Source of the DNA: Rhizomys pruinosus
Taxonomy: Eukaryota; Chordata; Mammalia; Rodentia; Spalacidae
Length of the DNA: 64,000 bases
Direction: 5' to 3'
Assembly (NCBI GenBank): GCA_009823505.1
Contig: VZQC01005904.1
Span: 230,044-294,043 of the forward strand
In this document: piece by piece, positions 43,193 to 53,329 of the stretch
Position numbering within the stretch: position 1 is the stretch's first letter
Layout: each line of letters begins with the position of its first letter
The notes under the pieces: model-generated
What the model was told of the DNA's origin: nothing
Seen by the model: the letters and a program-made list of their open reading frames with translations, nothing else
Database searches by the model: none
Program-made: the position numbers and the translations under genes

Positions 43193-43818
43193 GTGCCAAA
43201 CAAAACACATCTCTAGACTAAAAGTGTCTCCCCTAGACCACTAGTCTGTGAGCTCTGAAAAAATCTAGAAGGATTTTTGCGGCCAGAAGGAATGTTACTG
43301 GCACCAAGAACTCGGGAAATGCTGTGGTCCTCCCAGCCTTGGGTGGAGCACGGTACCATCGGGCCCAGCATTTCAGAACCACCTCCAGCTACAAGGTAGC
43401 CCGCATTCCATAACTAAGGACTCAGCTCATGTCTCTGGACTTTGTTTCCTGATTGTAACCAAGTGAACCCGACTGCCTCCTCAAAAACTCACCTTTAATA
43501 AAAAGCAGTATGAAGACGAAACACTGCAGAAAGGTTCCAGCATAGATGGTGGGGAGATGGAACCCTAGGGTGGGACAGTGGGAGAAAGGGGAGAAGACGA
43601 GGCGTGTAAGCCTGTATTTTTCATTCATCTTACCTAATGCCGGTCTCCAATACACCAGTAGTCTCAAATTCCCATCAGTACCTGGGAAAGATGATTAAGC
43701 TTCAAGGGAGAGCCAGTTGGGCCAAGGAAGAAGTTGATCTAGAGTCTCTGGCATTTAGCTCTGTGAAAGGCATATTAAATTTCCATCTGCGTCTCTTTGT
43801 ATAAAAGGATAGCCATAG
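43193..43818. other. Unique sequence, no gene seen
   Basis: The minus-strand ORF at 43422-43667 lacks a recognisable domain. Confidence 0.5.
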
Positions 43819-44100
43819 GGGCTGGAGAGATGGCTCAGAGATGGCTCAGAGATGGCTCAGAGATGGCTCAGAGATGGCTCAGAGATGGCTCAAGAGCACT
43901 GGCTACTTTTGCAGAGGACCTAGATTTGATTCCCAGCACCCACAAGGCAATTAACAACTCTCTGTAACTCCAGTTCCAAGGGATCCAACCGCCTCTTCTG
44001 ACCTCTGCAGGCATTGCACAACACTTGTGCGCTTACACACATGCAGGCAATAAACTCATACACATAAAATAAAAATAAATAAAATATTTTCAAAAAAGAG
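43819..44100 (+). mobile_element. B2 SINE with six 11-bp repeats at the A box
   Basis: After 'ggggctggag' the unit 'agatggctcag' occurs five times in a row, then a sixth, altered 'agatggctcaagagcac' leads into the normal body (about 43829-43894). The tail is 'cattgcacaacacttgtgcg' and 'aataaactcatacacata'. The A-box region of the Pol III promoter is thus repeated. Confidence 0.95.
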
Positions 44101-44111
44101 GTAGCTGTCTC

Positions 44112-44330
44112 TTTTGTGTTAGTCAGACTCCTCATTACTGTGATGAAATAACCTGACTTAAATGAGGGGGAGGATTAATTGTGGCCATGGCTTCAGGGAT
44201 TTCAGTCCATGATTGATCCTCACCTCTACTGATTCTGCAGTGAGGCAGAACATAGTGCTGTTGAGTACGTAGCAGAGGCTGCTCCCCAGTACAGCCAGGA
44301 AGCAACAATGTTGCCCCGTTGTCTTAACAC
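44112..44330 (-). mobile_element. MaLR-type LTR fragment, antisense
   Basis: 'tgttagtcagactcctcatt', 'actgtgatgaaataacctga', 'ggcttcagggatttcagtcc', 'tctgcagtgaggcagaacat'. Follows the complement of a MaLR LTR; its other half is not recognised. Confidence 0.65.
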
Positions 44331-45560
44331 CCTCCTACACCCGACTGTCCAACTTCTCATTAACTTTGAGAAGGTTCTTGAAGAAGTCTTTGCACTTTCT
44401 GAGTGACCAAGCACACAGCACAGTGAACATAACAGACTGCAGCCACTGGTCCAAGAAGCCTGGCCACAGCCTCTGTGGGAACTGGCCCCAAAGTGCTAGG
44501 ACTTGATAAGTAATACACACATCCCCTAGTTTTTTGCCTTCACTTCTAACTTGGGCACAACACCGAAAATGCACCCTCACCAACCACACAGGATCCTGGC
44601 TTCTAGTTAGCTGCCTCCAGCTCCCCCCGCCAACTGCCTTTAATCAGGGCACCCCCAAGCTGTCAATGAATCAGGGCACCCCCAAGCTGTCCATTTCCAC
44701 CAGCAGCTTTCCTGTTACCCTTCCTGGCTTTGAGTTCTGCCAAACTCTAAGGACAGTGGCCAACTCCCTTTCTGCAGCAAACTTCCAGTGAATACCCTTT
44801 GCCTCCTTTTTTTTTTCTTTGTTTACTTCCATGGCTCTCACACGTTCACACACAATTTGGTACCAAGCTCCAGGCAGACAACAATAGCCAGCGTGGTTGG
44901 CTGAAATCACCCCCGCTCCATGCATGAACACCCCAGAACAGACTTGACAAAGGAGAGATTCTCAGATGATTGCTGCAGCCCACTCTGACCCAGAAGAAAG
45001 GCAAAGAGACTCAAGACATGTCTGAAACCATTATGTTTTGACCAAAAATCTCATTAGTTCAAAGACAATGGGGCAATTGTTTGGTGGTAGACAAAGGAAA
45101 GTGCCAGAAACTTGCACAAGATGCAGCCGAGACACCTGAGTGTCCAGGGCACAAATTTCTGCAGGCTGATGGCCAGGAGAGGAGAGGGCAGAGCCAACAA
45201 CCATCAGTGGGTGGCAGTGGTCAGCGGGCACCAAGTTGCCATGTCACATCCAGAGAACCGCAGATGTTTGTAGCAGGTTCAGTCCCATCCTCCAAACCTG
45301 GCTGATGATTCCTCCCTCCAGAACAACTGAAACTCAGTTAAGATCTGCTTTGAGAAAGGAGCCCGTGTAGGTTTCTAGTACAAGAACAAAGCGTTGTCAC
45401 AGTCAGCAAACTTAAAACACATTCTCCCTGTGTTTTGCTTGGAGACATATTAGAAGTCAAAGAAGTGGAAATCTATGATACTAATTTAAAAAAGGATTTA
45501 GGACAGTTCTGAAATATATTCCTGGCTCCCTCACCCACCAGTTTTTGATACTGTAAAAGC
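44331..45560. other. Mostly unique sequence, one small direct duplication
   Basis: A 27-bp unit containing 'aatcagggcacccccaagct' is repeated twice in tandem at 44641-44696. Minus-strand ORFs at 44226-44589 and 44671-44931 are the longest. They could be a decayed processed gene, but I recognise no family. Confidence 0.4.
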
Positions 45561-46780
45561 TTTAAGAGAAGGATTCAGGTTTTTCTCCAGACATGACTCT
45601 ACAAAGAGCTTCATTTAGCTGTGCTCCTTGGCGCTTGGCAAAGGCAGAGGGAAGGTGAGGGAGACGGGTGGCGCAGAGCCTCCCAGACCTGGCGCAGACC
45701 CAATGCCGGGGAAGGGAAGGTGCTAAGCTATCTTTGTTCCGTGTTAAGAATGCCTGCCAATTACTTGAACCAAGGTCCCTATTCCTCTCCTGTTAATTAG
45801 GCTGACATCGCGGAATTTACTAGAAGAAAAGCAGTCTGGAAATTAGCTCTCCTGTCTCGATGGCTTCTGTGTCAGCACGTGACCCAACGGTTACCATGGT
45901 GACTATCAGTCGCAAGTAGATTGTCCACAAGTTGAACTTGCATCTGACAAGTCAAATTTGTCAGTTTGGGGAAAAGTAAAAGAGGGTTACTATTTTTTTT
46001 TTTCCTGGAAGAGAGTCCCTTGGCTCTCACAGCAGCCCCTCCCTGCTTTCCAGCTGGTCAGGCTTTCTCCACACTATGGTACTCGGGTGGTCTTAGCCTC
46101 TCTTATAATCTGTGGCACCTACAAGAAATCTGCCTAGCCAGGACCAATGGCCTTTGGTCAGAATTTGGGGGATAAAATAAAATGCATGCTGTGATTCAAC
46201 TGAGGACTGAATGAAGGGCCTCTAATCACAGCTTTGCCTCTTCTGTGATAGCAACGTACTGCCAGAGACTGGGCTTTCTTCCCCAAGCAAGATTTAATTT
46301 CCTTCTTTTGCAAGAACCGTCCCCCCACAACTGTACTCCCGAACACGTGTGTGAGTGTGTGTGGTGTGCATGGCTGTACTTTGCCTCTCAACCGGTCATG
46401 GATTCATGGCCTGAGTTAATCACATTGAAAAGGAAAATGCCATTTAATAAAGGTTACTTCATCAAACCAACCACTGTGGAATGCTGGTCAGGGGAGCTAT
46501 GAGAGAAGGACAGAATGGCTGAGAACCTGCCCTGGAGAAGTTCATCTGTGGCTCTGATGGAAGAACGTGGATGGCAACCCCTCTGTACCAGCTCAGCCCC
46601 TCTCCAGGGCCCAAACACATGCCACACCTCACTTCGCTGGTGGCTTGGGTCCTGACTGAGGTGGAGGTTATCAGCAGATCTCTGGAGGATGAACTAACAG
46701 CAGAGGATGAACCTGTGGCTTGGTTCTTGAGCACGGCTATTCTCAGATAGACATCCCTCTTTTTAGAAGCAGTTCATTTG
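45561..46780. other. Unique, possibly constrained noncoding sequence
   Basis: No repeats apart from a T-run at 45991-46001. 45740-45960 has several TAAT-type and E-box motifs, plus the X-box-like palindrome listed separately. No gene was seen. Confidence 0.45.
45876..45903. promoter_or_regulatory. E-box next to X-box (RFX-like) motif
   Basis: CACGTG at 45876-45881 is followed 8 bases later by 'gttaccatggtgac' at 45890-45903. The RFX consensus is GTNRCC-N(0-3)-RGYAAC; the left half matches and the right half has one mismatch. Both lie in non-repeat DNA. RFX factors bind such imperfect palindromes. Function is inference only. Confidence 0.35.
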
Positions 46781-46784
46781 AATC

Positions 46785-46998
46785 TCAAGCCCCTTCCTCT
46801 TTTTCTCTTTTGCTTCCTGGCTTCCCGAGTAGCTTGGCTCTGCCACACCATCCCCACTGTGATGTACCGCCTCATCACAGGCTGTAAAGAAATGGGGGCC
46901 AACCACCTACGGACTGAAACTTCTGTGGATTAAACTGTGGTCCAAAATAAACATTTCTTCTTTTAAAGTTGATTCTCTCCAGTATGTTGTGATAGTTA
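46785..46998 (+). mobile_element. MaLR-type LTR 3' end, sense
   Basis: 'cctggcttcccgagtagctt', 'accatccccactgtgatgta', 'ggccaaccacctacggactg', 'aaataaacatttcttctttt', 'gtgatagttatggaagtaac', 'taacaca': the 3' portion of a MaLR LTR with its poly(A) signal. Confidence 0.7.
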
Positions 46999-47332
46999 TG
47001 GAAGTAACTAACACAAAAGCTCTCCAATTCCCCATATGAGTCCAGGGATGGACTGGGAAGGTAGGATCTGGAGTTTTAACTGCAGATTGAGACAGAGGAC
47101 AGTCTCAGTGTGGGCGGGGAGGGACAAGTTTGTATTTAACAGTGTCTACTCTGCTACTGATAGGACACTAGATCTCCCTTCATGTATAATAGAAAAGGCT
47201 CCCCAAAATGCAGACATTTTTCCCTGGACAACTCATATATAACATCACCTCCAAATCAGGTAAAGCAAGTATTATGGATTGGTCTGATTCAGGGTTTCTT
47301 AAGCTTTTTTCACTCAGAACCCCCTTTTTGTG
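46999..47332. other. Unique sequence, no gene seen
   Basis: No recognised element. Confidence 0.5.
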
Positions 47333-47745
47333 CCCTATTAGTTACTTTTCTGCTGTAATCAAACACCATGACCAAGGGAACTTATAGAAGGCAGAGTTTC
47401 TCTGGCTTATGATTCCATAAAGGCTGCGGAGGCATGGCTGCAGAGGTGACCAGAGCAGAAGGCCAATGGAGCACATCTTCAATTAGCAATAATTGCACCT
47501 CGGATAAACCTCATTGGCTATGATACTGCCACTGCGCAAAGCTAATGGAGCACATCTTTAAGCAGGCACAAGAAGCGGAGGGTGACTGGAAATCTGGCAA
47601 TGCCGAAGAACTTGCAAAGCCTGCCCCCAGTGACTTGCTTCCTCCAGCAAGTCACACGTCCTAAAATCTCCTAAAACAGCACCACCAAATGGGGACAGAA
47701 TGTCCAAATACTTGGAGCCTATGGGGGTCAAACCACAATATTTTA
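47333..47745 (-). mobile_element. MT/MaLR-type LTR, antisense, split by U4
   Basis: 'ttagttacttttctgctgta', 'atcaaacaccatgaccaagg', 'gcctgcccccagtgacttgc', 'ttcctccagcaagtcacacg', 'ggagcctatgggggtcaaac': the complement of the rodent MT-type LTR. A U4 snRNA fragment sits inside at 47480-47543. Confidence 0.75.
47465..47558 (-). pseudogene. RNU4 (pseudogene): Truncated U4 snRNA retropseudogene with 15-bp TSD
   Basis: On the minus strand 47543-47480 reads as the first 64 or so bases of U4 snRNA, starting exactly at its 5' end: 'agctttgcgcagtggcagta', then 'tcatagccaatgaggtttat', 'ccgaggtgcaattattgcta', 'attg'. Changes from the known sequence look few. The region that pairs with U6 and the 5' stem-loop are included; the Sm site and 3' stem-loop are missing. 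It is bounded by perfect 15-bp copies of 'aatggagcacatctt' (47465-47479 and 47544-47558) with no A tail. This is the known class of tailless, 3'-truncated snRNA pseudogenes made by L1 machinery. Not functional: no proximal element upstream and no Sm site. Confidence 0.95.
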
Positions 47746-47879
47746 TTCTCAGTCAAACCACAATATCTAAAATGAGTATGCAAATCAAACATTTGGTGAA
47801 TAGAGTTATTTTTAAAGCAATTTTTTGGTCTCTATATACTTTTACCATTTATTCAAGACTAAAGAAAATCTTCACCACA

Positions 47880-48104
47880 GGGCTAGAGAGATGGCTCAGT
47901 GGTTAATAGCACTGGATACTCTTGCAGAGGACCCAGCTTCAATTCCCAGTACCCACATGGCAGCTAACAACTGTCTGTAACTCCAGTTCCAGGATCCAAT
48001 GTCCTCTTCTGACCTCCATGAGCATTACATATGACACAGGTAGGTATACTTACACACATGCAGGCAATACAGTCATACACATGAAATAAAAATAATACAA
48101 TATT
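47880..48104 (+). mobile_element. B2/B3 SINE, older type
   Basis: 'gggctagagagatggctcag', 'cttcaattcccagtacccac', 'ctgtaactccagttccagga', 'tcctcttctgacctccatga', tail 'gaaataaaaataataca'. Its tail is the target of the next B2. Confidence 0.9.
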
Positions 48105-48368
48105 GGGCTGGAGAGATGGCCTAGCGGTTAAGAGCGCCGACTGCTCTTACAGAGGACCCGGGTTCAATCCCCAGCACCCACATGGCGGCTGAGAGCCGTC
48201 TGAAACTCCAATTCCAGGAGAACTCCAGTTCCAGGGGAATCCGAGACCCTCTTCTGACCTCCGTGGCATTGCACGACACGGGTGCACAAACCTGCATGCA
48301 GACAGTACATTGATACACATACCGAAATAAAATAAAATAAAATAAATTTAAAAAAATAATACAATATT
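48092..48368 (+). mobile_element. B2 SINE (internal duplication), 13-bp TSD
   Basis: Body 48105-48355 with the doubled inner segment. Flanked by perfect 'ataatacaatatt' at 48092-48104 and 48356-48368, so it landed in the A-rich tail of the older SINE. Confidence 0.96.
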
Positions 48369-48565
48369 AAAAAGGAAAAGAATATCTGCACACCAATGAG
48401 ATGCTTGTTTCTTTGCACACAAAAGATGAAATCTTGCCTGAATATTTGGTCCTGCAGGAGTACCTTCAGTGTTTCCAGGGTATGGAATATCAAGTATTTG
48501 AACACAATCCAAGCCAAAGATACACTAATTTAATGCATGTTGAGGAATGACAGTAGAAAATATTG

Positions 48566-48795
48566 NTATTTTTGTATGTGTATGAATGTACTGACTGCAT
48601 GTAGGTTTGTGCACCCGTGTCGTGCAATGCCGCGGAGGTCAGAAGAGGGTCTCGGATTCCCCGGGAACTGGAGTTCTCCTGGAATTGGAGTTACAGACAG
48701 TTCTCAGCCACCATGTGGGTGCTGGGGATCGAACCTGGGTCCTGTGCAAGAGCAGTCAGTGCTCTTAACCACTAGGCCATCTCTCTAGGCCCAAC
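48566..48795 (-). mobile_element. B2 SINE, antisense, starting at an ambiguous base
   Basis: 'gtactgactgcatgtaggtt', doubled inner segment, 'ggggatcgaacctgggtcct', 'ccatctctctaggccc'. Base 48566 is an N exactly where the A/T-rich tail of the element would lie, and the tail here is much shorter than in other copies. An assembly collapse of the homopolymer tail is likely. Confidence 0.92.
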
Positions 48796-48814
48796 TTATA
48801 ATCTTATTATTATT

Positions 48815-48965
48815 TTTTTTTGTCTTTTTGAGACAGGGTCTCCCTGCAGTCCCAGCTGTCCTGGAACTCACTATGTAGACCAGGCTGGCCTTGAACTCAC
48901 AGAGATCCGCCTGCCTCTGCCTCCCAAGTGCTAGGATTAAAGACGTGCGCCGCAACACCCAGCAT
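48815..48965 (-). mobile_element. B1 SINE, antisense
   Basis: 'gtctttttgagacagggtct', 'cagtcccagctgtcctggaa', 'agaccaggctggccttgaac', 'agatccgcctgcctctgcct', 'attaaagacgtgcgccgcaa'. Near consensus. Confidence 0.95.
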
Positions 48966-49587
48966 AAATCTTTATTTTTCTATAAGAGCAGAAAACCATA
49001 TGTACAGCAAAAAACACCGAGCTTCAGAACATGCACCTGTCTCGAACCCAAGGGTGCTTCAGACATGGTTTTGTGGCAGTCCTGGGGTGAAGACGCGTGT
49101 AGTGTAAAGTATGCATGTTGTGTGCTCGGAAGCCGTGAAGCCACCGAGTGCTGCCAGAACTTTCCCATCCATGTTCATTTCACATTTGATTTTGAATTAA
49201 TTTTTGATTGTTGAGCATTTAGAAACCTTATCTCTTACAGTATACCATAACTTGTCAGAACCCCATTGTCAGTTACATAACCCCACATGGCTTGGTGAAG
49301 CACTGTGTAAGAGGTGTGAACCAGCTCGTGGGACAGCCACCTTCCTCTCAGCACCAAGCTTTCAGTCTCTTCACCTCATTTTGCCTGCAAGGTTTCTTTG
49401 CTTCTCAGCCTCAATTTAATGTTAGTAGGAGGAATCTTCCACTGAGATATGGCCCCAGCCCAGACATCTGCTGTCATTACTGTTCTTTATTGCAACTAAA
49501 GTGGAAGATTGTGCTTTGTATACGGGGAGAGAGTCCCGGAACCCAGAAGCATACCGGCACAAAGACGAAGTGCTCTTCATAGAAAAA
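48966..49587. other. Unique sequence, no gene seen
   Basis: Starts with a possible tail 'cataaatctttatttttcta'. ORFs of about 100 codons (48891-49214 and 49292-49582) have no domain; the first begins inside the B1. Confidence 0.45.
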
Positions 49588-49850
49588 GGCTGGAGACATA
49601 TGGGCTAGCGGTTGAGAGCACCGACCGCTCTTGCAGAGGACCCGGGGTTTGATCCCCAGCACCCACATGGCAGCTGAGAACCGTCTGTAACTCCGATTCC
49701 AGGAGAACTCCAGTTCCAGGGGAATCCGACACCCTCTTCTGACCTCCGCGGCATTGCACAACATGGGTGCACAAACCTGCATGCAGACGGTACATTCATA
49801 CACATAGAAAATAAATAAATAAAAATTAAAAAATAATAAATAAAAAAAAT
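49588..49850 (+). mobile_element. B2 SINE (internal duplication)
   Basis: 'ggctggagacatatgggcta', 'ggtttgatccccagcaccca', doubled 'aactccgattccagga'/'gaactccagttccagg', tail 'aataaataaataaaaattaa'. Small deletion in the A box ('gagacatatggg'). Confidence 0.93.
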
Positions 49851-49872
49851 GGAGCAATGGGAGAGAGAAGGA

Positions 49873-49929
49873 GCCGGGTTCGGGGGGCAGAGGTCAGATG
49901 CCGGGGTTCGGGGGGCAGAGGGCAGATGC
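49873..49929. repeat. 27-28-bp direct duplication
   Basis: 'gccggggttcggggggcaga' plus 'gg(t/g)cagat' occurs twice in tandem. G-rich, with GGGG and GGGGGG runs in each unit. Confidence 0.88.
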
Positions 49930-52370
49930 CGTGACACAGCTGGTGGCTGGCGTCCCACACAGCCATGGCCAAACGAGGGTTTCTCTTCTATCCTCTGCCT
50001 CTCTGGTCACTGATGCGGTGCCTCTGGCCATAAAAGAGGACACTGACACAGCCTGGGCCCTCCTCATGCCTCATTCTCTTGGCTATGGGTCCCGGCATGC
50101 GGGGGAGAGAACGCAGTGGCCCTGAGAGCAGCTCTGGGCCTCTGCTCCCTGGGGCATCAGCAGGAGTGGGCGTGGTCATCCAAGGTGTGGGGAGGGGGGA
50201 GAAGGGGGAGAGAGGAGGGGGGAGAGAGAGGGACGGGGGGGGAGAGAGAGAGAGAGAGAGAGAGACGGAGAGAGAGAGAGAGAGGGACGGGGGAGAGAGA
50301 TTTGGAAACAAAGACAGGCAGAGACAGAGGTATGAGTGGCGGGTAAGTGGGTGGGGCATCTCTCAGGTTCAGGTTCGAAGCGGTGGGCTTGTTGCTTTAG
50401 TAGCGTTGTCCCCATTCAATGGCCTGAGCTGGAGCCAATCTGCCCCTCTGCATTGAAGTCAGGATGCTGAGCTTCTCTGGGCTGTTTGGGGCTCGATAAC
50501 TGGTAGAATAAGAACCATGTTTCAGAGCCCAAATTCAGATCCAGCTCAGTGGAGAGATGTCTTTGCAAGCACCCTCAGCTAGCCAAAGCCTGCATGTGCT
50601 GCCTTCCCGTAGCCGGCCACAGGTGTGCTGTCCTGCCCTCGGCTGCCTTGCCTGGACACCATTTTACAAGGGTCATGCTGGAACCCAGAGGTGTCAGACA
50701 GGGTCTCACTCATGTGCAGACCACCAGGGGTCTCAGCCAGGCTTGGGGACTGCAAGGCCTGTGCTGGCACTCTGCCCGCCCAGGCCAACCAGCTTGTCCC
50801 CAGGGATGTACGTGCTCAGGAAAGGGGTCCTTGTCCTTGTCAGCTGTGATATCTGGAGTTCCCCAGTTTCATTAAGCCACAGAGCACAGGGTGCTCCCTA
50901 CACTGCAGCCCCAGAGTCCACATGGGAAAATGCTTTCAGCCCTTCTGTTCAGCTCTCTGAGTAGGGCTGAGGAGAGAGGACACAGAAGGCCTCCCTGCAA
51001 CCACCACTCCACCTTCACATCCTCTGCTTCTTGCCCAGAAATGCAGCAGCACGTTCAAGGCCCCTACACTCTACTGAACACAACCCAGGAGGCAGCTCCG
51101 TGCTGGAAAGGACAAGGCAGGAAGCACAGCCTGTAGCATCTCTCATCCGATGTCACAAGGAACAAAGAAAAATGTCTCTGAGCCTAGCACTCTTAAAAGG
51201 TCCACCTTCACAAAGAAGGTTCAGGTGAAAGCAGCCCAAAGTCCCTAAATGATGGCACCATGTTGTGCAGGGGAGACCCAGTAGTGGGTCCTTCTGTCCC
51301 TAGCATCAGCCGCTCATGCTACTGGAGCGGGCTTGGGCTGTAATTTTGTTTTCTCAAGCTCCGCCGGGCACGCGTCTCTAGAAGCTCTCCCTTAAGCCTC
51401 CTGCGAGTAGAAACACAGGCCAGGAGCTAGGAGAGGAAACAGCAGCCAAACCAGGGCCCTGGGGTGCTGATGCGGCAGAGGTGACGGTGGCCTCAGCAGA
51501 GCAGTTTGCATCGGTCATGTCACCCACGCAGAGGGGCACACAGCTACGGGTGCAGGGCTGGCCCACAGAAGCCCACCTGGCCCAGCATGTGAATGGAAGG
51601 CCTTTGGAAGCATAGGTGGCAGTTGACCACCCCACTGCTTGCCACATGCACACTCCAGGCTACACATAAACCCACAGACTGTCTATGTGGGGATTCTTGG
51701 CAGCAAAGTCGGGGTCATGGGATCAGTTCTCACGCTGCCCACCTCAAGCCTCATGCCCATCGGCTGTTCCTCTTGACCCACTGAGCACCAGACAGATGCA
51801 CAGGCCCTTCAGCTGAGAGCCACTGGGTCCTTCAAAGGACCAAGTGGCCCAAACCCAGACTAGGCGAGGTATGGCCTAGGGAGTGAAGCAGGCCTTGTGT
51901 GACCAGTGTCCTCACCTTCCTGCTTAAGGGAAGGTGCCCTGGAAGGGCTTGAGAGAAGCTCCAGGCAAACCGTCCTCAGCATCCAACTAAGAGAAGTGTG
52001 AAAGGGGCTGAAACACGGACCTAGGCCAGACAGCTAGACTGTGCTCCCAGCCACACAGCCCAGGCTCTCCAGGCTGTTTCCTCTGCTGTGAAATATGATG
52101 AAAACACTGTCTTTCTCCTTGAGTGAGCTGTACATGTGCATAGGTATCCCTTCATATCCATGGGTAACCAGTTCCAGGGCCCCCTTATAGAAATCAGCAC
52201 CAAGAGATGCCCCGGTCTCCTGTGTAAAATGGCCTGGTGTTGGCCCAGAGTCTGTATGTATCCACATGTATGCTCACAATGCCATATGCTGTGCTGTTCA
52301 GGGAACACAGATAGTTAAAAAAAAGTCTGTACATATTCAGTACACACACATTTAAAAGAGTATTTTCAAG
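49930..52370. other. Unique, GC-richer sequence with a purine tract
   Basis: No transposon apart from the purine tract at 50190-50300. ORFs of 60-135 codons overlap each other on both strands with no known domain, as expected for GC-rich noncoding DNA. Confidence 0.45.
50190..50305. repeat. GA/GGGGA purine tract
   Basis: 'ggagggggga' and 'ggggggagagagagag' blocks with a long (GA)n. The Ser/Leu-rich and Arg/Glu/Gly-rich ORFs across it are repeat translations. Confidence 0.93.
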
Positions 52371-52860
52371 GGCCCAGAGAGATTTCAGGGGTTAAGGGTA
52401 CATGCCGCTTCTCCAGAGGGCCCAAGTTTGGTCCCCAGCACCCATCTTGAGTGGCTGACAACCAGCAGTAACTCTAGTTCTAAAGGAACTGGAGGGGCTG
52501 GAGAGATGGCATAGCGGTTAAGAGCGCCGAGCGCTCTTACAGAGGACCCGGGTTCAGTCCCCAGCACCCACATGGCAGCCGAGAGCCATCTGAACCTCCA
52601 ATTCCAGGGGAACTCCAGTTCCAGGGGAATCCGATACTCTCTTCTGACCTCCGCAGCGTTGCACGACACGGGTGCACAGACTTGCATGCAGACAATACAT
52701 TCATACACATACATAAATGAATAAAATTAATAAAAATAAAAAAAAATAAAGGAACTGGAGGCCTCTGGCCAGAATGTGCACCTGCAGTCCCGTGCACATA
52801 TCCCCGCATAGATACACACACATGCACATAATTAAGAATAAAATAAAAATATTTTCAATT
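52370..52860 (+). mobile_element. B3-like SINE split by a B2
   Basis: Left part 52370-52494 ('gggcccagagagatttcagg', 'aagtttggtccccagcaccc', 'cagtaactctagttctaaag'); right part from 52748 ('cctctggccagaatgtgcac', then a CA-rich tail and 'ataaaataaaaat'). The B2 lies between, so the host element is older. Confidence 0.8.
52482..52761 (+). mobile_element. B2 SINE (internal duplication), 13-14-bp TSD
   Basis: Body about 52496-52747. Flanked by 'aaaggaactggagg' at 52482-52495 and 52748-52761 (the last G may belong to the element on the left). Confidence 0.95.
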
Positions 52861-52906
52861 CATAGCTGATTTGTCTCCATGTGGATCCATGGATATGGAA
52901 GTTTAG

Positions 52907-52962
52907 TTGTGTGTGTGTGTATAATATATAATAATATATAATATATATATAAAGTATATGCA
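52907..52962. repeat. (TG)n(TA)n simple repeat
   Basis: 'gtgtgtgtgtgtataatata' and 'taatatataatatatatata'. Confidence 0.9.
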
Positions 52963-53035
52963 CTCACATATGTATATGAGATGATATAATACAAATGTAA
53001 ATTATATGTATGAACTTAGAGGTCTAAAATAGAAA

Positions 53036-53326
53036 AGTAAATCTATATATTTAGATTATAAATACAAACAGAATGCTCACTTAGAGCAATGTCGGACACA
53101 CAGTAAAGTAAATCTATATATTTAGATTATAAATACAAACAGAATGCTCACTTAGAGCAATGTCGGACACACAGTAAAGTAAATCTATATATTTAGATTA
53201 TAAATACAAACAGAATGCTCACTTAGAGCAATGCCGGACACACAGTAAAGTAAATCTATATATTTAGATTATAAATACATACAAACAGAATGCTCACTTA
53301 GAGCAATGCCGGACACACAGTAAAGC
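53036..53326. repeat. 71-bp tandem repeat, four units
   Basis: The anchor 'atctatatatttagattata' starts at 53041, 53112, 53183 and 53254, a period of exactly 71. The remainder of the unit is 'cagaatgctcacttagagca', 'atgtcggacacacagtaaag'. Units are nearly identical: 'gtcgg' in units 1-2 becomes 'gccgg' in 3-4, and unit 4 has a 4-bp insertion ('acat'). The near identity implies recent expansion. Confidence 0.98.
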
Positions 53327-53329
53327 CAC

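Noticed and set aside
44226..44931. Minus-strand ORFs that looked like a possible processed gene
   Set aside because: No recognisable family, broken by stops, with a 27-bp duplication in the middle, and the 3' part overlaps an LTR remnant.
47465..47558. Functional U4 gene
   Set aside because: Only the first 64 or so bases are present, without the Sm site or 3' stem-loop, and flanked by retroposition duplications inside an LTR.
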